A DNA stretch of 64,000 nucleotides from Gemmata massiliana (GTDB lineage Bacteria; Planctomycetota; Planctomycetia; Gemmatales; Gemmataceae): contig NZ_LR593886.1 of assembly GCF_901538265.1 (NCBI RefSeq), positions 2,898,843-2,962,842 on the forward strand, written 5' to 3'. The position numbers and the translations under genes are program-made. The notes beneath the pieces are model-generated. The model was not told the origin of the DNA, did no database searches, and saw nothing but the letters and a program-made list of their open reading frames with translations. Shown one piece after another: positions 17,681 through 26,057 of the stretch (its first letter is position 1; every line of letters begins with the position of its first letter).

Positions 17681-17706
17681 CGGCTCGTTAACACCCGCGG
17701 TTCTGG
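17681..17706 (-). repeat. REP-like element, third copy
   Basis: On the minus strand this reads CCAGAACCGCGGGTGTTAACGAGCCG, matching the arm GGCGAACCGCGAGTGCTAACGAGCGGG found at 24837 and a related arm at 25113. It sits just upstream of the 17260-17643 gene. Confidence 0.5.
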
Positions 17707-17814
17707 CTATTTGGCGACGGTCGGTGGGGGCTGAAAAGGAGCTAAACTGCGCCTGCTGACATCGACTCCCCGCGGCGCCCCGCGTACCGTCCCGATCAAC
17801 TCAGGGAGAATGTT

Positions 17815-18180
17815 ATGGAACGAGTGATGGGGATCGGCGGCGTGTTCCTGAAGGCCCGCAACCCGAAAACCTTGGCGGCCTGGTACCGGGACCACCTCGG
17901 CGTCCCGGTCGATCCGGACCAGACGCACGGTGTGCTCGCTTCGTCCGGCCCCGGCGAGATGACCGTTTGGTCCACCTTCCCCACCGACACGCAATACTTC
18001 GGCCCCGGTCCGGCGACGTTCATGGTCAACTACCGGGTGAAGAACCTGGACGCCATGCTCGCGCAGCTCCGCGCCGCGGGCGCGCAGGTCGAGGACAAGG
18101 TCGAAGACTACGAGTACGGTCGGTTCGGCTGGGCGACCGACCCGGAGGGCAACCGGTTCGAGCTGTGGGAGCCGAAGTAG
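17815..18180 (+). CDS. VOC-superfamily (glyoxalase/bleomycin-resistance-like) protein
   Basis: The 121-aa product has the two beta-alpha-beta-beta-beta halves of the vicinal oxygen chelate fold. The first half is IGGVFLKARNPKTLAAWYRD with HLGVPV; the second is FMVNYRVKNLDAMLAQLRAA with a C-terminal GRFGWATDPEGNRFELWEP. Conserved GxxxxxxDPEGNxxELWE supplies the usual metal-ligand Glu. Members include glyoxalases, dioxygenases and resistance proteins; the substrate cannot be assigned. GGGAGA precedes the ATG. The gene stands alone. Confidence 0.85.
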   Translation: MERVMGIGGVFLKARNPKTLAAWYRDHLGVPVDPDQTHGVLASSGPGEMTVWSTFPTDTQYFGPGPATFMVNYRVKNLDAMLAQLRAAGAQVEDKVEDYEYGRFGWATDPEGNRFELWEPK

Positions 18181-18241
18181 CGGGGGTACCGGCCCGATCC
18201 CAAACGACTCCTCCTGTCGGGGCGCCCGACCGATGAAATGA

Positions 18242-18691
18242 GTGCGCGCTGGCGGCGTTGATTCTGACGTGGCCATCGCGACCGCACTCTTCCTGGCACT
18301 TCTGGCGGCGGCACACGTCGGCGACGATCCCGACGCGGTGGACCGGCCGCTCAGCCTCTTTCGCGAACAGCGGCCCGTCATCGGGTACTTCCTGTTCGGT
18401 CTATTAGTCCTGATCGGCGCCCTTCACCTGCGGACGTACTACTGGCTGGGGCTGGGCCGGGAGCTGTTCGCGCCTGCGGCGTCGATGGGTCTGCTCGCGG
18501 TGGTCGCGCTGACCCCGTCGCCCGCCGCCGGCCACACGGTCGCCGCGCTTGTTCTGTTGGGGTTCGTGTTCAGTTGGTAGGCGCTGCGGCTCTACCGGGT
18601 GTCGAGCCCCTGGCTGTTCGCACACCTGGCCGTTCCACTTCTGTTACTGCTGGCAACAGAGGCACGCAGTTACGGATCTGGCAGAAAATGA
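18242..18691 (+). pseudogene. Small integral membrane protein interrupted by an amber codon
   Basis: From GTG 18242 the frame gives 112 residues with hydrophobic segments (VAIATALFLALLAAAHV, VIGYFLFGLLVLIGALHL, ASMGLLAVVALT, VAALVLLGFVFSW) and then TAG at 18578-18580. The same frame continues for 36 more codons, including another hydrophobic segment (SPWLFAHLAVPLLLLLATEA), and ends at TGA 18689-18691. The in-phase continuation of membrane-protein sequence indicates one 148-codon gene broken by a nonsense mutation or a base-call error. No family was recognised. If only the first part is made, it still contains about four hydrophobic segments. Confidence 0.55.
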
Positions 18692-19000
18692 TCGTCGTGT
18701 ACATCGTCTGTGCGGCGAACATCGATTGCCTACTGGTGACCGGGCGCTTGACTCTTCCCGGGCCGGACGACTTCGATCGGAAGCCGCGACGCAGGGGCCG
18801 CGGGGAGTGCATCCCGCGCGTGATCTGGAGGCGCAACGATCGGCCGCGCCAGTGAAGTAACTCGGGCGCGACCCAGTCGCGGGCGATACTTGCTGCCGCT
18901 GCGTACCCTGGCTAGGTGATTTGTCGCGCGATTGTTGTTTGCTTACTGCCCGTCGAGTAGCATCGCACGAGCAAAATGATTAGGTGCTGTAGGAGCGGAA
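18692..19000. other. Gap before the LRR gene
   Basis: This 309-bp non-coding stretch holds a 50-bp element (18932-18981) shared with the region before 21359. Frames across it have no start signal or recognisable product. Confidence 0.5.
18932..18981 (+). promoter_or_regulatory. Shared 50-bp upstream element, copy 1
   Basis: A 50-bp block starting TTGTTGTTTGC, with TCGAGTA in the middle and ending AAAATGATT, matches 21279-21328 at 40 of 50 positions without gaps. It lies 20 bases before the LRR gene start. Both copies precede genes for exported proteins, which suggests a common promoter or regulatory sequence. Confidence 0.55.
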
Positions 19001-20248
19001 ATGTTCAGGCTCGTGGTTATCGCGCTGGCGTCGCTCGCCTGCTTCTCCCCATTGGCTCGCGCCGACGAGGTGGAGGAAGAGGCGGTTCGGCTCGTGAAGC
19101 GGCTCGGGGGAAAGGTCGAGAGGGACGACACAAAACCCGGAAAGCCCGTGGTCGAAGTGGATCTGCGGTCGCGTCGAGCGACGGACGCGGATCTGAAAAA
19201 ACTGGCCGCCCTCCCGCACCTCCGCGCGCTCGGCCTCAGTAGCAGAACGGTCACCGACGCGGGATTAAAGGAGCTAACGGCTTGTAAGAACCTGACGCGC
19301 CTCTCGTTGGATTGTGAGCGGGTGACCGAAGCGGGGATCAAGGAACTCGCGGCGCTCAAAAGTTTGATCCACTTGAACCTGATCGGAACGAACCCCACGG
19401 ACGCGGGGATCCGGGAACTCGCTCCACTTGAGAATCTCACTTACCTTGGTCTGGCCGGTGCCGAGATCACGGACGCGAGTGCGGAGGTGATCGGGACGTT
19501 TAAGCGCCTCACGCACCTGAATCTGAGTGCCACCAAGGTGACCGACTCGGGGTTGCGGCAACTCGTAGCGCTCCCCGGTCTATCTTCCTTGGACCTTCAC
19601 GACACGAAAATTACAGACGCGGGGATCAAAGAAATTGCCAGGATCCGGAGCTTGGAAATTTTGAACCTCGACCACACGCGGGTAACGGACGCGGCGATCA
19701 AAGACCTCCAGAAGCTCCCCGGCCTCAAGAGCCTCAACTTGATTGAGACGAAGATAACGGACGCGGGGCTGCGTGATCTCGCCCAACTCAGTGCGCTCAC
19801 CTCGTTGGCACTGAACCTCACCCAAGTCACCGACGAGGGGATGAGGGACGTTGCCCGCCTGCGCAACCTCACGTGGCTCGATGTCGGTGCGACCGGGATC
19901 ACGGACGCGGGCCTGGGGTACCTCACGGGGCTGGGGAAACTCACCGCGTTGCGCGTGGGGCGCACGAAAATCGCGGACGCGGGATTGAAACAACTCGCCT
20001 CACTGAAGGGGCTCACCGAACTGTGCCTGAGCCTAACAGATGTGACGGACGCGGGCTTGAAGGAACTGGCTCCGCTCTCCAACCTGGCCCGTTTAGAACT
20101 GAGTTACACCGGGATTACGGACAAGGGGCTGGTCGCCCTTCACGCCCTCAAGGGGCTCACCGAGTTGGAACTGCTGGAATCAAAGGTAACCGAAGACGGC
20201 GTCGAGAAGCTCCAGGGGGCCTTGCCCAAGTGCCAAGTCTTCAAGTGA
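19001..20248 (+). CDS. Exported leucine-rich repeat protein
   Basis: The 415-aa product has a signal peptide (residues 1-21, ending ARA|DE) and then about fourteen LRRs of ~24 residues. Their consensus is L..LNLS.T.(V/I)TDAGLKEL..L. This repeat type, with TDAGL, is common in planctomycetes and forms a solenoid for protein binding. No catalytic domain is present, so a periplasmic or surface interaction role is likely. The ATG is preceded by TAGGAG at ~8 bases and by the shared 50-bp upstream element. The gene is single. Confidence 0.85.
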   Translation: MFRLVVIALASLACFSPLARADEVEEEAVRLVKRLGGKVERDDTKPGKPVVEVDLRSRRATDADLKKLAALPHLRALGLSSRTVTDAGLKELTACKNLTRLSLDCERVTEAGIKELAALKSLIHLNLIGTNPTDAGIRELAPLENLTYLGLAGAEITDASAEVIGTFKRLTHLNLSATKVTDSGLRQLVALPGLSSLDLHDTKITDAGIKEIARIRSLEILNLDHTRVTDAAIKDLQKLPGLKSLNLIETKITDAGLRDLAQLSALTSLALNLTQVTDEGMRDVARLRNLTWLDVGATGITDAGLGYLTGLGKLTALRVGRTKIADAGLKQLASLKGLTELCLSLTDVTDAGLKELAPLSNLARLELSYTGITDKGLVALHALKGLTELELLESKVTEDGVEKLQGALPKCQVFK

Positions 20249-20449
20249 GAGCCTGTCGTACCGGCGCCGCCACGTTCGTGACTGTGCGTGGTGCCCGAGG
20301 CAAGCCCCGATCCTCGTTGACCGGTTGCGGACTCCTTCGGTGAACCGCCCCGCGTGGGTACCCTTCGGGTCGGAGGGGGAAGAACTCGTGAACCGAGAAC
20401 GCGCCAATTTGTCGGACGAATGAGGGGCGAAGGGAAATTGAAGATCGAA

Positions 20450-21224
20450 CTACGTGGTCGAGTCTGACACAGGACCGCGTTCGGTCTCTGGAGAGCTGAC
20501 ATACGGCTCCAGGGAGATTCCCACATCAGCCAGCATGAATTCCGCGCGAGAAGCCCGGGCCGGGCCGCCGGCAACCTCGACGAGCGCGTCCCACTCGCGC
20601 GGCTCGATTGGAATCGTGGGCGCTGTCGAGGCGACCTGCCGCTCGAACAGTGACCACGGTGCCCACCGGATCGCGTCCGAAAATCCCATCCCCGCCCACC
20701 ATTCGCACAGCGCGTCCTCGGGCGGAAGAACGTATGTACGAAGCACCCACAGACTGTGATCGTACACGTCCGCCCACGGCTCGTTTGCGGTGAACCGCTC
20801 ACCGTCCGCCCACATCGCCGCGGTAACGACCGCCCCAGGTCGCATTTCCAACACCAAAATCCAAGTCAAGCATCTGCGCCAGTGCGCGATCCCGGGCCGG
20901 TTCCAAGTGCCGGGGCATCCCCTGAAAGTACCTCGCCTGGTCGTATGGCGGGCTCCCTTCCGGGAACGGGTTCCGTGACGATTCGCTCGAGTAGAACACC
21001 GCGACGGCCCCGCCCTCGGGGAACGACACGGCCCAGTGCTCTCCCTGCATGTCGTCCTCGAAGAACGTGTCCCGTTCCCAAACCATCTCGCCCATGATGT
21101 GGTGAGTGGTCAGCCAGAACGCATGGGCAATGTAGTTGAGTACGATACCGCGGCGCAGTTGCGACACCGTCGGGAAGCCCGCATCGCGGATCGGGTCGGG
21201 CGGCAGTTCATAGGAACGTGTCAT
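20450..21224 (-). pseudogene. Hypothetical protein gene split by a one-base frameshift
   Basis: The first segment starts at ATG 21224 (MTRSYELPPDPIRDAG), with GGAAGG six bases upstream, and runs to 20799. The second segment is in another phase and runs to 20450 (YVLPPEDALCEWWAGMGFSD). They overlap at 20799-20869. Removing one G from the GGGG run on the minus strand (C run 20833-20836) joins them smoothly as ...FGVGNATWAVVTAAMWADGE, giving about 257 aa. The joined protein is soluble and unrecognised. Either the gene is newly inactivated or the base is a sequencing error. Confidence 0.6.
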
Positions 21225-21278
21225 TCGTTGCCTTCCAACAGGTGCTACCGTTCCGCGGTTCCGAATTCGGCCACCCGT

Positions 21279-21328
21279 TTGTTGTTTGCCTATTGCCAAT
21301 CGAGTACCATCACGCAAATAAAATGATT
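21279..21328 (+). promoter_or_regulatory. Shared 50-bp upstream element, copy 2
   Basis: This is the partner of 18932-18981 (40 of 50 identical, no gaps), beginning TTGTTGTTTGC and ending AAAATGATT. It lies 30 bases before the GTG start at 21359. Confidence 0.55.
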
Positions 21329-21358
21329 CGGCAATCGCAGGAACGCGGAGGCCCATTC

Positions 21359-21964
21359 GTGCGTGCAACTGTCGTCGTCCCGTGTGCCCTCGTGCTGTTC
21401 GGGGCGCTCGCGCCGGCCGCGCCGGTTCCCAAGCACCTGATGCCGAAGGAGCCGCCGTTTTCTTTCCCGGCCGTCAAGGGCACGAAATGGGTCTACGACC
21501 GGGGCGGGAACGAAGAAACACACGTTATCACCAGCGCCGAACCTCAGAAGAGCGGGGGAACGCTCGTCACCGTCGAGCGCGAGGTCGCGGGCTACCAGAC
21601 GCAGGCGCACCAGAAACTGCTCATCACGGAGCGCGAGTGGTTCTTGGTGGAAGAGACCGGGCAACCCTACGACCCGCCGTGGAGCATGTTCAAGCTTCCT
21701 CTCGGTGAGGATCGCACGTGCGAGTTCGACGTGTCTCGGGCGGATTTGGGCGCGCGCCTCAAGGGGACCAAGACCCAGGCCGGTAAGACCGAGCAATTGA
21801 AGCTGCCCGCCGGCACGTTCGACGCCGTCAAGGTGGAGACCCGTGACGCCGCGGGCGGTCTCGGCATCTCGGTCACGCACTGGCACGCGAGCGGAGTTGG
21901 GCTGGTTCAAATTAGTCTCAATCAGCCCTACTTGACCCTCAAGGCGTTTGTACCAGGCCGGTAA
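21359..21964 (+). CDS. Exported hypothetical protein
   Basis: The GTG at 21359 is chosen because GGAGG lies seven bases upstream and the product then starts with a clean signal peptide (MRATVVVPCALVLFGALAPA). The mature ~180 residues have a beta-rich pattern (GTKWVYDRGGNEETHVITSA, LITEREWFLVEE, TFDAVKVETRD), like DUF-type domains that sit in the periplasm. No enzyme motif was seen. The longer frame to 21218 would cross the shared upstream element. Next is the exported protein at 22023, only 58 bases on, probably in one transcript. Confidence 0.65.
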   Translation: MRATVVVPCALVLFGALAPAAPVPKHLMPKEPPFSFPAVKGTKWVYDRGGNEETHVITSAEPQKSGGTLVTVEREVAGYQTQAHQKLLITEREWFLVEETGQPYDPPWSMFKLPLGEDRTCEFDVSRADLGARLKGTKTQAGKTEQLKLPAGTFDAVKVETRDAAGGLGISVTHWHASGVGLVQISLNQPYLTLKAFVPGR

Positions 21965-22022
21965 CTGCGGGCGTTGGTCGGGTGCGCGGTCCGTTGTTGC
22001 AGATCGTTCCGGAGTGCGTTGC

Positions 22023-22631
22023 ATGTTGGCCGTTGCTTGGGTCGTGTGTGCGAGCGGTTTGTTCCTGGGCCAGCCGGACGCGGCCCTGGAGAAGGAGTTC
22101 GAGGCGCTTGTCAAGTTGCCCACACTTCGCAAGGGCGAGCACCGGTGCGAAACGTGGGTTGCGGCTGCTAATCACCTGCGGCAAATGGGCAAAGAGAAGA
22201 GCTTGAAGGTCTTAAACGCTTATCTCACAAAATCGGCGGACCACGAGCGCGTGCTACTGATTTGTCGGCTACTCTTCGTGAACCCCAAAGGGTGGGAACC
22301 CAGGCTCGGTGGCCCCAGGCCACCCAACATTGATAGGCAGGCGGTCAAGAATTACCCGCTGTTCCCCTTTGCGGTGTCCGAGGGCACACCGTTCGTTTTG
22401 GTAAAGGGGTATGCCCCCGGCGGGAAGATTGGCGGGGGCAAACAGTGCCTTGAGACGTGTGCGGACCTGGAACTAATCAAAGAGGATTACTCAACGAAGG
22501 ACTGGGACAAGGCGGCGGACAAGTTAATCAAGAGCGAACACTTCCTGAAAATCTATCCGGAATGCGACCGCATGGAGATGGCGGACTTTATCCGGGACCA
22601 GGCCAAGAAGACCGCGAAAAAGGACCAGTGA
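22023..22631 (+). CDS. Exported hypothetical protein (202 aa)
   Basis: It starts MLAVAWVVCASGLFLGQPDA, a signal peptide, with CGGAGT about eight bases before the ATG. The mature part is helical with a charged C-terminus (RDQAKKTAKKDQ). It contains RLLFVNPKGWEPRLGG and a GKQCLETCADLELIKEDYST stretch with paired Cys. No family was recognised. It probably shares a transcript with the exported protein gene upstream. Confidence 0.65.
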   Translation: MLAVAWVVCASGLFLGQPDAALEKEFEALVKLPTLRKGEHRCETWVAAANHLRQMGKEKSLKVLNAYLTKSADHERVLLICRLLFVNPKGWEPRLGGPRPPNIDRQAVKNYPLFPFAVSEGTPFVLVKGYAPGGKIGGGKQCLETCADLELIKEDYSTKDWDKAADKLIKSEHFLKIYPECDRMEMADFIRDQAKKTAKKDQ

Positions 22632-22653
22632 ATAAAGTGGGAATCGAGCGCAA

Positions 22654-23346
22654 CTACTCCTTCCCCAACACCCGGTCCACGACCCAGCACCCGCGCACGT
22701 GCGGCCCCGGACCGCGGCAGTGACTCAGCACGTCGTCGTTGTCGCACCCTGCGTCCTGGAGTGCGTCCGCCAGGATCGGCATCGCACCGAAGTCGCGCGA
22801 CTCGTACATCTGTCGGGACAGGGATGTGACATCGGACGTAACCCACCCCGGATCGAGTGTCACGGGGCGGAAGGGGTTGCCCCACACGCAGCGGGCCACT
22901 GTCAGCGCCAGGGATTCAATCCAATCCTTGCCATATTCACGGGTAATATGTCTTTCCATTTCCTCGATGGTCATGACGAAGTATTGGGGCCCGTTCCCCG
23001 TCAGGGCACCTTGCCCCAAGCGGATTGCGATCGTGGCCTTCGTTCTGGCATAGGTCAACGTGAGTTCTTCGAGTTCGTACCGAATCGCTTCGAGATAGCC
23101 GAACCCACGTACCATGTCCTTCGGGTTCTCGGTGTCGGCGTATTCTTCTCCGATTTCCAGGGCATTAACGTACTCGGCCCGTCCAACAAACCCGGCGAGA
23201 TGGCGACAAACTCCACAAGCCAGAAGCCGCCACTTCCGAGGGCTGCTGTTGCGCTGGGGCGATCTGAGCAGCCGCTCCAGGTCGAACAGCCTGCTGTACG
23301 GGTCAGAATCCGCCAGCCATTCCGCTTCGGTCATCGGTCGCCCCAT
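22654..23346 (-). CDS. MTEAEWL / HVRGCWVVD paralogous family protein (copy 2)
   Basis: This is a paralogue of the product at 432-1091. It begins MGRPMTEAEWLADSDP and ends with the same block (NPFRPVTLDPGW, MYESRDFGAMPILADALQDA, HCRGPGPHVRGCWVVDRVLG). The middle ~100 residues differ and contain a helical segment (EELTLTYARTKATIAIRL). The start is at 23346 or 23334; the longer frame to 23487 has no family support. The conserved ends with a variable middle suggest a common interaction module, but function is unknown. Confidence 0.8.
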   Translation of the reverse strand: MGRPMTEAEWLADSDPYSRLFDLERLLRSPQRNSSPRKWRLLACGVCRHLAGFVGRAEYVNALEIGEEYADTENPKDMVRGFGYLEAIRYELEELTLTYARTKATIAIRLGQGALTGNGPQYFVMTIEEMERHITREYGKDWIESLALTVARCVWGNPFRPVTLDPGWVTSDVTSLSRQMYESRDFGAMPILADALQDAGCDNDDVLSHCRGPGPHVRGCWVVDRVLGKE

Positions 23347-23408
23347 TGGAACTACTTCCCGGTCGATGGCCCGCGCTTTCGCACCGGCGCTTCCGGTTAG
23401 AACACCGA

Positions 23409-23972
23409 TTAGTCCTCCTGGGGAGGAATGTCCCATCCGGGAGCAAAGGGCACGTCGGCCCATCGCGCGATGACGGTGCCGAGCCAATTCACCTTATCGA
23501 GCGACTTGCGCTCGAGCACGAGGGCCGTGGTCCCGCTGTCGATCGCCAGACCCCAACTCGTGGGAGCGATCAAGTTAGTGCCCGTGTACCCGATGCGCCG
23601 GACCGCGGTCACTTCCCCTCGCGCGAACTGTTGCCGACTGCGGAACCGGTGTAGGTGCCGCTCAATTTCCATTACATCCGGCCCGAGCGTGATACGGGTG
23701 ACCGAGAAGTGCGCCCAGATGCGCCAACCGGTGACGAAGATCAGTGCGCCCCAAAACGGGGGGATGAATAGTGCGATGCAGGCAGACGTTTTAGCGGGCG
23801 CAAACAACGCAACGTAGGCCAACCAGAGGCAGGCGCACATCCAGACACTCAGCCACACGACGCTCAGTACGGCATCGAGATTGAATCCCTCGGGGCGGTG
23901 TCGGACAACGGGGTGGCCGTTGTCGTCGGTCGTCAGCTCGAAGCCCGGTGGCACGTCGGCGGTTAAAATCAT
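23409..23972 (-). CDS. Membrane protein with two transmembrane segments
   Basis: The 187-aa product has a short soluble N-terminus, two hydrophobic segments (LSVVWLSVWMCACLWLAYVA and CIALFIPPFWGALIFVTG) and a C-terminal beta-rich domain. That domain (FSVTRITLGPDVMEIERHLH; GEVTAVRRIGYTG) is the layout of bacterial PH-like domain membrane proteins. AAAGGTG precedes the ATG. It is near, but not obviously linked to, the neighbouring paralogue gene. Function is unknown. Confidence 0.65.
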   Translation of the reverse strand: MILTADVPPGFELTTDDNGHPVVRHRPEGFNLDAVLSVVWLSVWMCACLWLAYVALFAPAKTSACIALFIPPFWGALIFVTGWRIWAHFSVTRITLGPDVMEIERHLHRFRSRQQFARGEVTAVRRIGYTGTNLIAPTSWGLAIDSGTTALVLERKSLDKVNWLGTVIARWADVPFAPGWDIPPQED

Positions 23973-24088
23973 TGGGGCACCTTTCGCGAACTCTACAGTT
24001 CGTTCGTGCGATAGGGTAGCTTATTGTGCGAGAACCGGCACACATCGCTTCCCAGTGCGTGCATTCCGAATTCTGAGGTTCCGTCGAG

Positions 24089-24748
24089 ATGATCCCGAAC
24101 TTGGTGCGCCGGCGCAAGGTGGCGCGTGCGGAGCTCGACCGCACCGAGGCCGCGCTCGAACTGTCGCTGCCGGACGATTACAAGCGGTTCCTGTTGGAGC
24201 ACGGGTGCGGGCGCCCGGTGCCGGAGTGGTACCGCGTCCCCGCCCGGCTCCTCCGGCGCATCAAACACAGCGTCGGCGAATATATGCCGATGACCTCGCT
24301 GGACCGCCCCCGGGCAACGTTCACCGACCCGCGCAGCGGCGATACCTTCGTGGTCGTTGCGCGGTCCGGAAACGAACTCGTGCTGCTGTCCACCGGCGCC
24401 GGTGGGGTGCAGTATTGGCCGGAACTGGGCTCCGATTTTGAAACCGCGCTGGAAGGAAAGGACATCGGCCGCATCGCCGATACGTTCGCCGATTTTTCGG
24501 AGGAGTTCGAGTACCCCTCGGACACGCTCCCCTGGCTCCGGTACGTCCACGAAAACGACCTGGCCGGGCTAGTCGCGTGGCTCGACGGGAGGGGGAAGGC
24601 GAACGCCCGGAGCCGGTACGCCAATGCCCCGATCGTGGAGGCGATTGCCCATCGGCGCCAGCAAATGGTGGCGGAATTGAAACAGCGCGGCGCAAAAGTC
24701 GATAGTCGCGCCATCGAGATCGCGAAGCAGTACAAGATCGATCTATAG
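24089..24748 (+). CDS. SMI1/KNR4-family protein
   Basis: Residues ~10-40 (VARAELDRTEAALELSLPDD then YKRFLLEHGCG) match the SMI1/KNR4 entry motif: E..LG..LP.DYK.FLL..NG. The central part carries FVVVARSGNELVLLSTGAGG and the C-terminal ~60 residues are helical, ankyrin-like (APIVEAIAHRRQQMVAELKQ RGAKV). Bacterial members of this superfamily are often immunity proteins to secreted toxins. No toxin gene is adjacent. GAGG lies about ten bases before the ATG. Confidence 0.75.
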   Translation: MIPNLVRRRKVARAELDRTEAALELSLPDDYKRFLLEHGCGRPVPEWYRVPARLLRRIKHSVGEYMPMTSLDRPRATFTDPRSGDTFVVVARSGNELVLLSTGAGGVQYWPELGSDFETALEGKDIGRIADTFADFSEEFEYPSDTLPWLRYVHENDLAGLVAWLDGRGKANARSRYANAPIVEAIAHRRQQMVAELKQRGAKVDSRAIEIAKQYKIDL

Positions 24749-24797
24749 TGCGGGCCGGGCTGTTTAATGTGTGGGGAAGTGTGCCGGTATTGCCACC

Positions 24798-24865
24798 CAC
24801 TCGCTCGTTAGCACTCGCAGTTCACCAAGAGACTCAGGCGAACCGCGAGTGCTAACGAGCGGGTG
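24798..24865. repeat. REP-like hairpin element, copy 1
   Basis: The 29-base arms CACTCGCTCGTTAGCACTCG... (24798-24826) and ...GTGCTAACGAGCGGGTG (24837-24865) pair at 26 of 29 positions around a 10-base loop. It is related to the copy at 25078-25141 and to 17681-17706. Confidence 0.7.
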
Positions 24866-25077
24866 TAGTGACGCAACCGCGAGAACTCAACGGCCCTGAT
24901 AGTGGGGCGCTGAGTGTGAAGGCGGACGCACAACCTAAACAACCTTTCCCAGTTTGCGATTCCGCGTTCACCACATTTTGTTCGCGTCGCACTGAGGTAT
25001 AACGGGCTTGCCCCATCCCGAAGAGGTTCCGGCCACGATCCGCGTCGCCGTTCTTTTCGCGCTGGTGATCGGGAACG

Positions 25078-25141
25078 CACTCGCTCATTCGCGGTTCACC
25101 CCGAACGCTCCAGGCGAACCGCGAATGTTAATGAACGGGTG
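25078..25141. repeat. REP-like hairpin element, copy 2
   Basis: The right arm (25113-25141, GGCGAACCGCGAATGTTAAT GAACGGGTG) matches the right arm of copy 1 at 25 of 29 bases. The left arm has lost six bases but keeps ATTCGCGGTTC, which pairs perfectly with GAACCGCGAAT. Confidence 0.65.
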
Positions 25142-25188
25142 GCGCATTCCGCACTAATCCACGCACGGGTTGAACCCCCGAGGTGGGT

Positions 25189-25689
25189 TCACTTCGGCAG
25201 CTTGTCGGAACCGGGTACGGGCACCGTCGGGATCGGGGGCAAGTTAGCCGGGGGCTGGGTGGTCGGGGCCGTCGGCACCGAGGGCGTTGCAGTAGGCCGG
25301 CCAGCAGGGGGCGGTGTCGGCCGTGCCACCGGTGCCGCATGGTCGGAGAACATCATGGGCGGTGTGGGAACGGGCTGGTTCACGTAGGTGTACGTCTTCG
25401 TGTAGGGCCACGTCAGGATGTCGCCGACGAGACTGAACGGCAGGTCCACGGCGCAGAACAGCATGAGTGCCAGTTGGGGGTCGCGCTCCGGTTCCATGTC
25501 CGGGTCCGCGCAGAGCCCGAGTTCACCGTTCGCGGCCCGCTTGAGGTGGGCCATGTCGTGTCGCACCCCGCCGAACGGAGTTTTCCCGCCGTGTTCGGGG
25601 CGCGTCGTGAGCGTGTTCTTGACCGTCCCGCACCCCGTGATCGATAGGCTCGATAGCAGCAGCGCTGCGCAGATCGCGCGGAAGTTCAT
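25189..25689 (-). CDS. YceK/YidQ-like lipoprotein
   Basis: The product is 166 aa with a lipoprotein signal (LLLSSLSITGC, lipobox Cys about residue 20). CGTVKNTLTTRPEHGG..PFGGVRHD and AVDLPFSLVGDILTWPYT follow, which are the hallmark blocks of the small YceK/YidQ outer-membrane lipoprotein family. A Pro/Thr-rich tail of ~50 residues (PTPPPAGRPTATPSVPTAPT) is added here and is longer than in enteric members. GGGGAG precedes the ATG. Its role is unknown; it should be anchored in a membrane facing the periplasm. Confidence 0.8.
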   Translation of the reverse strand: MNFRAICAALLLSSLSITGCGTVKNTLTTRPEHGGKTPFGGVRHDMAHLKRAANGELGLCADPDMEPERDPQLALMLFCAVDLPFSLVGDILTWPYTKTYTYVNQPVPTPPMMFSDHAAPVARPTPPPAGRPTATPSVPTAPTTQPPANLPPIPTVPVPGSDKLPK

Positions 25690-26057
25690 TTCCCATCTCC
25701 CCGGAAACGGACGTATCGGGAACAGCCGGGCGCGGACGGGCAGGAAAAGAGTGGCAAGGCTGCGCGCTCGGTCGGGCTATCTGATGGACCATTTCGGCGA
25801 CGCGGAATCTCGATGTGCAGTAAGAATTGATTTTTTTCACCGAGGACGGACGAAACGGATTTAATGAGAGATTTTCACTTCAGTTTTCCTGCCGGCACGC
25901 GCCGCGCCTCTCATTAAAATTCTGCCCACGCTGAGATTTGCGCACCACGCGAAACATTGCAATTCGCTGGTTTTTCCAGGCGATTGTGGGCGAGCGACGG
26001 CGTTTAAGTGGGGGGACTCGCACCCAAGCTCCATGCTCCACATTAAGAGGCTCGCTC
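25690..26057. promoter_or_regulatory. AT-rich divergent region with a perfect inverted repeat
   Basis: This 368-bp spacer lies between two divergent genes. TTAATGAGAG (25861-25870) recurs inverted as CTCTCATTAA (25908-25917), 37 bp apart, within an AT-rich segment following a run of T (TTTTTTTC at about 25830). It should carry both promoters. Confidence 0.45.

Larger units (their letters stand above)
24749..25188. other. Gap with two REP-like hairpins
   Basis: No gene was found. Two related hairpin elements (24798-24865 and 25078-25141) flank a short stretch with an isolated frame of no recognisable content. Confidence 0.55.

Noticed and set aside
18549..18860. Alternative frames after the amber codon at 18578
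   Set aside because: They have no ribosome site; the in-phase continuation of the membrane protein explains the hydrophobic coding signal better.
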